A DNA stretch of 64,000 bases, from NCBI RefSeq assembly GCF_014643835.1, contig NZ_BMKD01000006.1, forward strand, positions 1 through 64,000, written 5' to 3'. This DNA is from Mucilaginibacter rubeus. GTDB taxonomy: Bacteria > Bacteroidota > Bacteroidia > Sphingobacteriales > Sphingobacteriaceae. Shown one piece after another: positions 1-8,333 of the stretch (the first letter of the stretch is position 1; every line of letters starts with the position of its first letter). Below the pieces are notes generated by a model, which worked only from the letters and a program-made list of their open reading frames with translations, searched no databases and was not told the DNA's origin. The translations under genes were made by a program, and so were the position numbers.

Positions 1-20
1 CATCCTTTTTTTGATTTAAA
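1..20 (-). other. Possible start of a leftward gene leaving the window
   Basis: The first three bases read ATG on the minus strand and are preceded there by an A-rich stretch ending in AGG, a plausible ribosome-binding context. Only the start codon lies inside the window, so no product can be named. The 224 bases between it and the next leftward ORF hold two short inverted repeats (CCCT/AGGG at 124-136 and GACAGG/CCTGTC at 142-162) that could form a structured leader. Confidence 0.25.
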
Positions 21-227
21 TTATTGATTAATAAACTGTTAAAAAAAGCAAACTAAAACCCCTCCTGAGTGGTGAAGCGGTTTAGATGGTACACCTATAG
101 CTCCTTAAGCAAAGATTCGCTTCCCTAAATAAGGGTTTCGCGACAGGATATAAGCACCTGTCACATAGCCTTATTCTTAGTCGCCCTCCACGCTTAACAC
201 CTTGATGGGCACGGACTATACCTGAGG

Positions 228-419
228 TTAAAACAGCAGACTGTCTTCATCTGCTTCAACAGCAGCATTAACGCCACGGCAGTCTGTCCCTTTTCCAAAC
301 TCACCGCAAAATGCTTCAACCATTTGCGTATTAGCATAAACGTCTTCAATTTTCCGTGGCTTGATCAATTCCACACCTGCTGTTTTCAAACCAGCAACTC
401 TCGATTTTTTGTTTTCCAT
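228..419 (-). CDS. Small 63-residue protein, possible peptide precursor
   Basis: This is a short leftward ORF with a basic N-terminus (MENKKSR), a central segment holding two cysteines ten residues apart (C38 and C47) and an acidic, hydrophobic C-terminus. I do not recognise the family. It carries no signal peptide, lipobox or membrane segment. It lies on the same strand as the LytTR regulator pair and 3 kb from a lanthipeptide cluster, so a secreted or modified peptide is one possibility, but no double-glycine or LanB-type leader motif is present. It may also be a small cytosolic protein, or not a gene. Confidence 0.35.
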   Translation of the reverse strand: MENKKSRVAGLKTAGVELIKPRKIEDVYANTQMVEAFCGEFGKGTDCRGVNAAVEADEDSLLF

Positions 420-1205
420 GATTACTTGATTAATGTATTATTATGTATTTAATTGATTCTGCATTAAGGCATTTTCCCCGACCACTTTCGGCCGGGTTAA
501 CATTGGTCGCTGCCCCCAATTTGTGATCAGTTTGTAAAACATGATTAAAGACACCGCGGGCATTTATCGCTGAATAGTATTAGCCCGGATATTTTTTATT
601 TGAATTGTTTTAAAATTGAAAGCTGGGATCGTACCTCAACTCCGTTGCGGATTGCTTGAAATAAAGTTAAGAGGGTAGCCTTTCCTACTAACATTTATTA
701 CACAAACTAACCTTGAATTTACACCAACAGCCGTACTGATTGAAAGCTTCCTTGCATTTACTCAATAAAACATCTATGTAAAAAACTTGGGCAGGTTTTA
801 TGATCTATGAATGGCAGCACTTACTTGAAGCAGTCTTGTAGTTCGCTAAATTTGGCCTGAAAAAGGGATGCCGGACGACTCCCAGGTAAAGTGAATACAG
901 CAGGGAACGCGTAAATAATTTGTTTTATCAGCTTGCTTTTGCAGCGGAGTAAGGCATTGAAAAGCAACAAGGTTTAGTCAGAATTTAAACAATTAAATAA
1001 AAGCTGTAAATAGCTTCAATGGCATAGCATTCTCCCTCACGTAACCATAAAGATCGAAAAAAAATATGCTTTTTGAGCTGAAAACAGTCCTTTTTGAAAA
1101 TGGCGATGCACCGCCAGGTGGCCAGTCTTTGGGATCTGAACGAAAATAGGTTATCGCGGCAGCGGATGTTATCGGAACGATATTTTCACACGGGGAAATA
1201 TTAAA
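420..1205. other. Gene-free stretch
   Basis: About 790 bases between the small ORF and the end of the LytTR regulator gene. No ORF with convincing composition, no tRNA or rRNA shape and no strong terminator hairpin was seen on either strand. It may be 3' flanking sequence of the regulator gene together with decayed DNA. Confidence 0.4.
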
Positions 1206-1928
1206 TTATCTTTTGCTTTTAAGCATGATCAAGCCGATAACTTCCTTGAATTTATCTTTGTAAGTATGCCCCAGAGTTAGCTGAATTTTACTGTTAACGG
1301 TGATCGTATTCCCTTCAATACTTTGAATCATCGACTTGTTAACTATAAATGATTTATGAATTCTTATAAACTGATTTTGGGGTAAGGCCATCTCAATTTC
1401 CGACATGGTAAGATAGGTTATGTGTTTCTCATCACCGGTTATATGGACGATAACATAGTTTTTCAGCCCTTCGATGTAAACTATTTGGTTTAAGTGAACT
1501 TGTATCACTTTACCCCTGGTTCCGGGACTTATGAATAAGGAGTCCGGGCTTCGATAGGTATCTTTCAATAAAGTCCCTCTTACGGCCTCTACTTTTTGAA
1601 CTGCCCTAAGAAATCTTGGCAAAGAAATCGGTTTTAAAAGAAAGTCTACGACATTCAGGTCAAAAGCATCTACAGCATATTTATGATAGGCCGAAATAAA
1701 AACAACGGCAATTCCGGGAGGTATCAATTTTGTCAGTTCAAGCCCGGAGAGGTCAGGCATATCGATGTCTATAAAAACCATGTCTATATCATCTCTGTTA
1801 TTTAACTCTGACTGGCCCTGAACAGGATTTGTCGAGCTGCCTGCAAACTGTAACTTATCAGATTTCAAAATATAGCCCTTAATAGTATCAATCGAATGTA
1901 TTTCATCATCGATAACGTAACAATTCAT
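1206..1928 (-). CDS. LytTR-family response regulator
   Basis: A cytoplasmic DNA-binding response regulator of 240 residues, the usual length for the AgrA/LytR type. The receiver domain occupies roughly residues 1-115, with acidic residues at D7, D8 and E9, the phospho-acceptor D54 in the D-I-x-M-P motif and the conserved lysine near K99 (LLKP). A LytTR DNA-binding domain follows from about residue 135, with the typical IEGLKNYVIVH segment. The start codon sits one base after the stop of the upstream kinase gene, so both belong to one transcript. Relatives often respond to peptides or envelope signals. The divergent lanthipeptide genes are the natural candidate targets, which is inference from position only. 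Confidence 0.9.
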   Translation of the reverse strand: MNCYVIDDEIHSIDTIKGYILKSDKLQFAGSSTNPVQGQSELNNRDDIDMVFIDIDMPDLSGLELTKLIPPGIAVVFISAYHKYAVDAFDLNVVDFLLKPISLPRFLRAVQKVEAVRGTLLKDTYRSPDSLFISPGTRGKVIQVHLNQIVYIEGLKNYVIVHITGDEKHITYLTMSEIEMALPQNQFIRIHKSFIVNKSMIQSIEGNTITVNSKIQLTLGHTYKDKFKEVIGLIMLKSKR

Positions 1929-1929
1929 A

Positions 1930-2997
1930 TTATAACAAATTAATGTAAAGCCTTAGTGCATAGGCCTCAAGGTCCTGTTCGATCTCTAAGGTGTAATTAC
2001 TCATATAATGCAGGTCCAGTCGTTTTCTAATATTCTTCATACCTATCCCGAAGCTTTCGAAATGATTACCTGATCTTTTCTTATTTGTAATCATCAGCAG
2101 CAATTCGCCATTTTCTACACTAATAGAGATCTTGGCAGGATCCTCCTTTCTCCTTAACTCTCCATATTTAAAGATATTTTCTATCAATGTTATAATAATT
2201 AAAGGAATTATGCGCATTCCTGAAATTTCTCCGCTCACCGACAAGTGAATATTCAATTCCTTATTAAAACGCTCCTGGTTCAAGAAGACATAATTCTCAA
2301 TATAGGTCAATTCAAATTCCAGGTCTATCTTTCCATCCGCTCCAGGTTCTTCCAATGCGAAACGCATCACATCGGATAACATCAACAATCGTTCCCCCGC
2401 CTCTTCGGAAAACCTCGCGACATCATTGTGAATCAGACTGAGGGTATTAAAAATAAAATGAGGATTGATCTGCGCCTTTAAAAAAGCAATATCCGAAAAC
2501 AGTTTTTCATTTTCGAGTTCCTTGAGCGCGATCTGGTTTTGCAATTTTCCGATCTCAAGTTCCGCTATTTTGTTTTTATACCTGATAGATGACACAAAAA
2601 AACCATAAGCAGAACCCAGGCCCATAAAATAAAAGCCCCGCCAGACACCCTCTCTGAAAAAATCTCCCAATTTACTCGGAGCATTCTGATACCAACCTAT
2701 TTTATAATAGCATATTGAAATGATGTATTTAATAAATAAATACGACAATAGTTCAGCCACAAAGACCAGTAGCCATAGAATATATTTTACCCTACCCGAA
2801 AACCTGAAATTTAACAGGCATTGGGCATGTACATAAAATAACGTGATATTGAGGGTGTAATAGGTAATATAATCAAGTACCGAAGAAAACGTACCACTAT
2901 AAGAACGTGAAATTATAACCTCATACGCAATAAATATCGCCCAAAAGATAAAATGATTCTTGATTGGAAAATTCCCAGGTTGAGGTTTTAACTGCAT
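1930..2997 (-). CDS. LytS-like sensor histidine kinase
   Basis: A membrane sensor kinase of 355 residues from the family that pairs with LytTR regulators. The N-terminal 140 residues contain about four hydrophobic helices and no large extracytoplasmic domain. A short coiled coil (about 140-170) leads into the His_kinase domain with the phospho-accepting H180 in the QINPHFIFNTL motif. An HATPase_c domain follows, with N-box residues around LIENIFKYG and a glycine box at FGIGMKNIRKRL. It is cotranscribed with the regulator gene directly downstream. Its promoter must lie in the intergenic region shared with the rightward peptide gene. The signal it senses cannot be read from sequence. Confidence 0.9.
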   Translation of the reverse strand: MQLKPQPGNFPIKNHFIFWAIFIAYEVIISRSYSGTFSSVLDYITYYTLNITLFYVHAQCLLNFRFSGRVKYILWLLVFVAELLSYLFIKYIISICYYKIGWYQNAPSKLGDFFREGVWRGFYFMGLGSAYGFFVSSIRYKNKIAELEIGKLQNQIALKELENEKLFSDIAFLKAQINPHFIFNTLSLIHNDVARFSEEAGERLLMLSDVMRFALEEPGADGKIDLEFELTYIENYVFLNQERFNKELNIHLSVSGEISGMRIIPLIIITLIENIFKYGELRRKEDPAKISISVENGELLLMITNKKRSGNHFESFGIGMKNIRKRLDLHYMSNYTLEIEQDLEAYALRLYINLL

Positions 2998-3004
2998 TGC
3001 AATT

Positions 3005-3037
3005 CAAATATAATCAAATGAAGCGTTGGTAACGCTT
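3005..3037. promoter_or_regulatory. Palindrome and possible -7 element between kinase and peptide gene
   Basis: A perfect inverted repeat with 7-base arms (AAGCGTT, spacer GGT, AACGCTT) occupies 3021-3037. On the minus strand, 3012 to 3005 reads TATATTTG, matching the Bacteroidota -7 consensus TAnnTTTG for the kinase gene. No TTTG lies at the -33 distance, and the palindrome sits about there instead, as expected for an operator of a regulated promoter. Which protein binds it is unknown; the neighbouring LytTR regulator is one candidate. Confidence 0.4.
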
Positions 3038-3108
3038 AAATTGTTTTTCGTGTAATAGTTTTTGTTGTTATATCCTTATTTTTTACAATTGGATTATAAC
3101 CACCAAAT

Positions 3109-3255
3109 ATGAAAACGAAACTAAAAAAGCTCACATTTCCGAAGTACAAATCTTTGTATAAATACCATGACAACCAAAATGGAAGGTTTCCAACTGAAAC
3201 AGATCCCACCACAGTAACTATTGTGACCACCACTCATCTATCATTTAATAAATAA
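3109..3255 (+). CDS. Thr-rich, Cys-free candidate RiPP precursor peptide
   Basis: A 48-residue ORF that starts MKTKLKKLTFPKYKSL, a lysine-rich leader resembling Bacteroidota class I lanthipeptide leaders (KKLxFxK followed by a hydrophobic patch). The C-terminal third is dominated by threonine (nine Thr and one Ser after residue 28, including the runs PTTVT and VTTTH) and has no cysteine. It lies in the same orientation as, and 0.4 kb ahead of, the Cys-containing precursor and the LanB/LanC genes. If modified by the dehydratase it could carry dehydrobutyrines but could not form lanthionine rings by itself. The assignment rests on leader resemblance and context, and no homologue could be checked. 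Confidence 0.5.
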   Translation: MKTKLKKLTFPKYKSLYKYHDNQNGRFPTETDPTTVTIVTTTHLSFNK

Positions 3256-3679
3256 ATTACACAATAATGCCCATCAAAAAAACAAACCGGTAGTACGATT
3301 TTTCGGTATTGACATATCGTCTTTAAAATTATTGGTAACAATCTGGTCAGGTAAGGGATATTAACCATGCACATTCTTCTTTCCAAAGGGATTTATTTTC
3401 AACATAACGAATAAAAAATTGGATAAGAGAAAGAGTTAGCTATGCTTTAGCTTGAAAAAATTCGAATTGATGAACATGTTTCGTATTCTACTAGTGATCA
3501 TTGGATTTTTATGTGTGTACTAAAATACTTACCAGGGTGGGCACAATGTTTAATTTCAAAATAAAAACATCAAAGGTTCAACATAGCGCAGTCCCTTATC
3601 AAATAAGGAGGAACAGTCAACGCTTTGGTCTTTGTTCAATAAACTTTGAAAACGCTATCATTTAAATAAGTCAACAATC
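3256..3679. other. Gene-free stretch ahead of the lanthipeptide precursor
   Basis: It presumably carries the promoter for the precursor gene. A small palindrome (CCTTAT, CAA, ATAAGG at 3594-3608) overlaps an AGGAGG-like stretch. TTTG boxes occur at about 3623-3650, but none has exact -7/-33 spacing. A 17-codon hydrophobic ORF (MNMFRILLVIIGFLCVY, 3470-3523) is present; it could be a tiny membrane peptide or chance. Confidence 0.4.
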
Positions 3680-3889
3680 ATGAAAAAGCTAAAATTAAAC
3701 AAAATCGGGCTTGACAGAGAGGTGATCTCCCTGATCAATACCAGGCAATTAAGAGCAGGCAATCCTACATCTTCTACACAAACCGACGGTTGTTTTCCGG
3801 GCACATGTCACATCGCTACTTGCTGTAGTAACAGCATTATACATCCCAGAAATGATATCAGTAGTTTTTCAAAAGAAAACAGGCTCTGA
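3680..3889 (+). CDS. lanA: Class I lanthipeptide precursor (LanA-like)
   Basis: A 69-residue peptide with a leader of the Bacteroidota class I lanthipeptide type (MKKLKLNKIGLDREVISLIN) and a core rich in Ser/Thr and Cys. Cysteines are C38, C43, C48 and C49. Candidate dehydration sites include T30, S31, S32, T33, T35, T42, T47, S50 and S52, followed by a Ser-containing tail without Cys. The leader ends near RAGN, without a clear double glycine, so the cleavage site is uncertain. LanC and LanB genes follow in the same direction after a strong hairpin. The product would be a dehydrated and possibly thioether-bridged secreted peptide; activity cannot be predicted. Confidence 0.85.
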   Translation: MKKLKLNKIGLDREVISLINTRQLRAGNPTSSTQTDGCFPGTCHIATCCSNSIIHPRNDISSFSKENRL

Positions 3890-3906
3890 AATCCTCATTA
3901 TTCAGG

Positions 3907-3947
3907 CAATACAAAATAACAGTTCCCGCTGAGGTTATTTTGTATTG
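3907..3947 (+). terminator. Hairpin between precursor and modification genes
   Basis: A perfect inverted repeat with 14-base arms (CAATACAAAATAAC at 3907-3920 and its complement at 3934-3947) around a 13-base loop, 18 bases after the precursor stop codon. It is followed by a TTTAAAT tract. In lantibiotic operons a partial terminator or mRNA-stabilising hairpin at this place keeps precursor mRNA in excess over enzyme mRNA; the same role is inferred here. Confidence 0.65.
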
Positions 3948-3988
3948 TTTAAATACTCTTCCCTCCTGCCAAAATGACTCCATAAGCC

Positions 3989-5191
3989 ATGCGATCCAAC
4001 GATTCTGACGATTTGCTAATAGACGACCAGATCCACATGATCAGGGAGAGGCTGCAATCGCCTGAACTGATTTCGTCGATCAGCCGCGCCACCCTGGATA
4101 CCGGCTTGTTAGGACTGTCGCTCTTTTATAGCTATTATGCCTTATACACCAGTAATAAAACTTACAGATCAAGTGCAGAATATTTTCTCTGGGACGGCCT
4201 GCAGCGTCTTGATATCTACAATTTTAAGCCGATCCATAAAGTCGACTCTATTGATGCTCAATTATCCGGTATAGGCAGGTTTATAGAATTTAACAACAAG
4301 AACCATTTCTTTTTGATAGAATCGGAAGAGTATTTTGCAGATCTGGACCCATTAATGTCCGAACTGTTCACCCATCAAATAAACCGTTCAGACTTCGACA
4401 CTTCAAGTGGGGCACTTGCTGCCGGGAATTATTTTTTAGCCAGGGATGGCCAAAATACGCTGGCCAATCACCATTTGAGCGATTGCGTGAAGGAAGCTTA
4501 TCACCGGGCACACCGGGACCCTGAAGGCGACTTTTATTGGCCTGCTCCGCAATTGGAAAATAAGGTATACCTGGGTATTTCACATGGCTCAGCCTCTATG
4601 ATAAATTTCCTTGCCGGTGTTTTTGAAAAGGGAATTGAGCAAACCTTAAGCCTCTTTACGATCAGGCGCGCGGCAAACTTCCTTATCAAACAAAAAAGAG
4701 ACCAGGTCAATGGCTTATTTCCCAATTATATCGGCGAAGAGCCTTTTCAGACTCAATTTTCCCAATGTTACGGAGACCTTGGTATTGGGTACGCTTTATA
4801 TAAGGCTGCCTTATTGCTTAATGACCCGGTTTTAAAAGACCAATCCTCAAAAATTCTCGAGACATGTCTTCATCGTTCAAAGGAAGATAATCTTACTTGG
4901 GATGCCAGTTTAACTTATGGTGCAGCCGGTCTCGCACTCGCATTTAATAAAATAGCGAAAATTACAAAAGATGACAGGTATAAATACCGCTCCATATACT
5001 GGCACAAAAAAACGGCCAGCTATGCAGGTCACGAAAATACATTCAGTGGATTTTTAAGCATGGTCGCCAGGGCTGAGGAATACGGCTGGAACACCTGTTT
5101 TAGTTTGGGGATAATAGGTATCGGAATTGCCCATATGCTGCACTTAAAGCCATCCATGCCCCCAATTGACGAATTATTATATATTTCATAA
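3989..5191 (+). CDS. lanC: LanC-like lanthionine synthetase component, degenerate zinc site
   Basis: A 400-residue member of the LanC cyclase family, which joins Cys thiols to dehydrated Ser/Thr to form thioether rings. The alpha-toroid repeats are recognisable: LGISHGSAS (H199), SQCYGDLGIG (C260-Y261-G262) and LTYGAAGLA (residues 308-316). In canonical LanC the last motif is L-C-H-G and supplies two of the three zinc ligands. Here the residues are T309-Y310, so only the C260 ligand remains. The protein is otherwise full length with no frameshift, so this looks like divergence rather than decay. It may act as a scaffold or chaperone, or cyclise without zinc. The gene lies 46 bases before lanB in an apparent operon. 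Confidence 0.85.
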   Translation: MRSNDSDDLLIDDQIHMIRERLQSPELISSISRATLDTGLLGLSLFYSYYALYTSNKTYRSSAEYFLWDGLQRLDIYNFKPIHKVDSIDAQLSGIGRFIEFNNKNHFFLIESEEYFADLDPLMSELFTHQINRSDFDTSSGALAAGNYFLARDGQNTLANHHLSDCVKEAYHRAHRDPEGDFYWPAPQLENKVYLGISHGSASMINFLAGVFEKGIEQTLSLFTIRRAANFLIKQKRDQVNGLFPNYIGEEPFQTQFSQCYGDLGIGYALYKAALLLNDPVLKDQSSKILETCLHRSKEDNLTWDASLTYGAAGLALAFNKIAKITKDDRYKYRSIYWHKKTASYAGHENTFSGFLSMVARAEEYGWNTCFSLGIIGIGIAHMLHLKPSMPPIDELLYIS

Positions 5192-5237
5192 ACTCTCCCA
5201 CCTCCGGCTATTGTAAATGATCTAATTCAAACCTCCT

Positions 5238-8200
5238 ATGTTACGAAATTTCGGTCAGATAGTGATCCGTGTTCCATTCTTCGATGCTGAAGCCTATAAA
5301 AATGTACCGGCGCCCCTTCCTCCAATTTTTGAAGAAGGAATTTATTTCGCCTCCCCTCAATTGTATGCCTCACTGCTCAAATATCAGGGGGTAGGGAGCA
5401 AAGAGGAGAAAAAAATTAACGAAAGTATTAGCAAATATTGGCTAAGAGCTTGCACACGACCGACTCCTTTCGGTGTATTCGCGGGAATCGCTGTGTTACA
5501 ATTGACCCCGGGTGCTACAGATATAAAACTGTCTTACCCGCGAGATCATATTAAGAAAACACGTGTAGATATAACATTTGTAAACGAGCTGGTTAGTCAT
5601 TTAGAGGGTGTCCCGGAAATTTTACCAGTTTTAAAGTTCCGCCTCAACGATTCTTTATATAATCTTCCACGCGCTGTACGATATATTGAATATCAGAACA
5701 AAGGAGATAACCGGACGTTTAAGCTTTCTTCAATACTCAAGTCGGCATTGCTAAATTCAGTATTCCGTTTTATGAAACCGGGACGTACCATAAATGAGCT
5801 GACAGAACATTTAATTACAAACACCAGTGCCAACCGGGACGAAGTAAGCAATTATATCAATGAACTGATAACAGCCAAAGTGTTTATCTGTGAGCTGGAA
5901 CCACGAATGACCGATACAGATCCTTTGGATTCACTTCTGGCAAAACTAAAAGGCCTTAGCCCCAACCAAAAGATCAGCGCGCTCATTAATGATTTGACCG
6001 GAATATCAGTTAGTTTAAAAAAAAACGGGAACACAATTCTCGATTATCAGCATGTTGAAAAACAATTATCCGACCTGGTCAGCTCCCCGTTCCGCCGTAA
6101 AAATCTATTGCATGCCGATTTGTTTTTGAAATTAGGTTCCAACACGGTGAACAAACCGCTGATAGAGGAAATTACCTCCCAAATCGCTGATCTCTGCTGC
6201 TTAAAACAAACAAACGGGAACAATCTTTTGGAAACCTTTAAAAACAGGTTCGCACAGTTATACCAGGATCAACTTGTCCCGATGATGATAGCCCTTGATG
6301 TGGATCATGGTGTCGGCTACAATCAGTTCGATTTTGATTCCTATTCTGAAGAAGCCCTAATTTCAGATCTGAATAGTTCAAATGCCGACGTTTACAGGCC
6401 GGCAAATCATTCAGCGATCAGGGATTTTTGCATCAATAAATACAGACAGTACATTGATGATGGCTTGGATATGATCGAAATTGAGCCTTCTGAACTTCAA
6501 CAGTTCGACAAAGACCGTAGTGCTCATCTCCCATCAAGCATGTGTATTTTCGGTAGCCTGCTTAAAACCGGAAGTGAAATCAACCGCGAAAAATTTTCAT
6601 TTCTTCTTAAAAACATTTCCGGCCCTTCGGGGGCAAACCTCATGGGCAGGTTCGCTTATGGTGATCAGGGCATCTCGGAACTCGTCAACGATATTATTTC
6701 AAAGGAAGAAACAAGTGACAATGATGCGATTTACGCGGAGATCGTCCATACGCCCGCCGGTGGGATAGGCAATTCCTTAATAAGGCCGCATCTAAGAAAA
6801 TATAGCATCCAATATCTCGGCGGACAAGGTGCCGATACAAAGGATCAGATCAACGTTGATGATATATTGGTAGCGGTCAAAAACGATCGTGTACATCTTT
6901 ATAGCCGGAGGCTAAAAAAGCGTATCATTCCTCGGTTAACGACTGCCCACAATTTCAACAGCAAACCGCTCAGCGTATATAAATTTTTATGTGATTTACA
7001 GTATCAGGATAGGGATTTAATGGCAACCTGGGACTGGGGCGACCTGGAAAGTCTGACATACCTTCCGTCTGTGGTGTACAAGAACATCATTCTGAAAAGG
7101 GCCCGCTGGAAGGTCTCGGCCAAGCATATGTCCGGCCTCCCTGAACATCATGACTTGCGGTTAGCATTTCTGGAAGAATTCAGGCTGAAATATAAAATAC
7201 CTTCAAAATTATTGTTGATCGAATATGAGGATGAATTATTGATTGACCTGGAAACGTCCACAGGAATTGCCTTGTTTTTAAAAAGCTTATCAGTCAAAAA
7301 TGAAATCATTTTAGAGGAATTCATTTACAACAGCGATAAATCAATCATCTCAGACCCCAATAACAAGAATTACATAAGCGAACTTACCATACCAGTTTAT
7401 ACAGAGCAACGCCAAACCTTACAAACAAGTGCCAGAGAACGGATAACCTTAAATAATGTACAGCGAACTTTTCCTCCATATTCAGAATGGTTATATTTCA
7501 AAATTTATGGAGGCGCTCTCAACTTAGAACGGCTTCTGATCGAGTTCGTATACCCCTTCGTAACGAAAAACAAGACGCTATTCAAACACTTTTTCTTCGT
7601 ACGGTATAAAGATGAATTTGATCATATCAGAATTAGGTTCTTCAACACGGACCTGCAAACTCAAGAAAAACTTTATCAACTTTTAATGAGTGGCGTTAAA
7701 GTATGGATAAAGAAAAAGATCGTTTTCAGAATTGTTATTGATAGTTACGAAAGAGAAATCGAAAGATATGGATTTGAGAAAATTATAGATGTTGAACGTT
7801 TTTTTCATAGAGACAGTCTAGCTGTTTTAAAATTACTGAAGCTTGGCAACAAAGGGTTCGTACCTAAAACTATCGCGGCATTATATAGTACCGATCAATT
7901 ATTGAATGATTTTGGGTTCTCATTGAATGAAAAGCACCTTTTGATTGATCAACTTCGGGCTGCATTTTTCCAAGAATTTGGCGGAAACAAAGTGTTACAG
8001 AAACAGCTAAATGGTAAATACAGGTCAATGCAGGACGCTATCGATAATCATTTCGGGAACAAAAAAACATCCGACAAAAGAAAACATCAATTGCATAGCA
8101 TTATAAACACCAGGAGCATTGACGCACTTTTGGATATAAACGAAATAGCAAGCCTAAAAAACACAGGAGAAACAGATCTCAATAGACTGATATCCAGCTT

Positions 8201-8324
8201 GATTCACATGCACATCAACAGGCTATTCTGTTTTAGTCAAAGAAAACAGGAATTACTATTATATCATTTACTTGAGCGCCATTATCATTCAAAACTTATA
8301 CGATCAACAGCGATCGTTTCATAA
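5238..8324 (+). CDS. lanB: Class I lantibiotic dehydratase (LanB)
   Basis: A full-length dehydratase of 1028 residues. LanB enzymes glutamylate Ser/Thr of the precursor using glutamyl-tRNA and then eliminate glutamate to give dehydro residues. The large N-terminal glutamylation domain includes the diagnostic R-P-T-P-F-G-V-F-A-G motif at R74-G83. The C-terminal thiopeptide-type elimination domain begins near residue 745 with WLYFKIYGG and contains FVRYKDEFDHIRIRF (about 787-801). Full-length domain fusion is typical of lanthipeptide rather than thiopeptide systems, in which the halves are split. The gene lies 46 bases after lanC and nine bases before the oxygenase gene. The ATG start gives the normal N-terminus (F-x-x-R-x-P-F). 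Confidence 0.93.
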   Translation: MLRNFGQIVIRVPFFDAEAYKNVPAPLPPIFEEGIYFASPQLYASLLKYQGVGSKEEKKINESISKYWLRACTRPTPFGVFAGIAVLQLTPGATDIKLSYPRDHIKKTRVDITFVNELVSHLEGVPEILPVLKFRLNDSLYNLPRAVRYIEYQNKGDNRTFKLSSILKSALLNSVFRFMKPGRTINELTEHLITNTSANRDEVSNYINELITAKVFICELEPRMTDTDPLDSLLAKLKGLSPNQKISALINDLTGISVSLKKNGNTILDYQHVEKQLSDLVSSPFRRKNLLHADLFLKLGSNTVNKPLIEEITSQIADLCCLKQTNGNNLLETFKNRFAQLYQDQLVPMMIALDVDHGVGYNQFDFDSYSEEALISDLNSSNADVYRPANHSAIRDFCINKYRQYIDDGLDMIEIEPSELQQFDKDRSAHLPSSMCIFGSLLKTGSEINREKFSFLLKNISGPSGANLMGRFAYGDQGISELVNDIISKEETSDNDAIYAEIVHTPAGGIGNSLIRPHLRKYSIQYLGGQGADTKDQINVDDILVAVKNDRVHLYSRRLKKRIIPRLTTAHNFNSKPLSVYKFLCDLQYQDRDLMATWDWGDLESLTYLPSVVYKNIILKRARWKVSAKHMSGLPEHHDLRLAFLEEFRLKYKIPSKLLLIEYEDELLIDLETSTGIALFLKSLSVKNEIILEEFIYNSDKSIISDPNNKNYISELTIPVYTEQRQTLQTSARERITLNNVQRTFPPYSEWLYFKIYGGALNLERLLIEFVYPFVTKNKTLFKHFFFVRYKDEFDHIRIRFFNTDLQTQEKLYQLLMSGVKVWIKKKIVFRIVIDSYEREIERYGFEKIIDVERFFHRDSLAVLKLLKLGNKGFVPKTIAALYSTDQLLNDFGFSLNEKHLLIDQLRAAFFQEFGGNKVLQKQLNGKYRSMQDAIDNHFGNKKTSDKRKHQLHSIINTRSIDALLDINEIASLKNTGETDLNRLISSLIHMHINRLFCFSQRKQELLLYHLLERHYHSKLIRSTAIVS

Positions 8325-8333
8325 TTCCACAAA

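Noticed and set aside
1-227. Possible riboswitch or tRNA-like structure
   Set aside because: Only two short inverted repeats were found; no known riboswitch core or cloverleaf could be drawn.
3036-3233. 65-residue ORF on the minus strand
   Set aside because: It is the antisense shadow of the Thr-rich peptide gene; its composition (runs of Val, Thr and Phe) mirrors that gene and it has no independent support.
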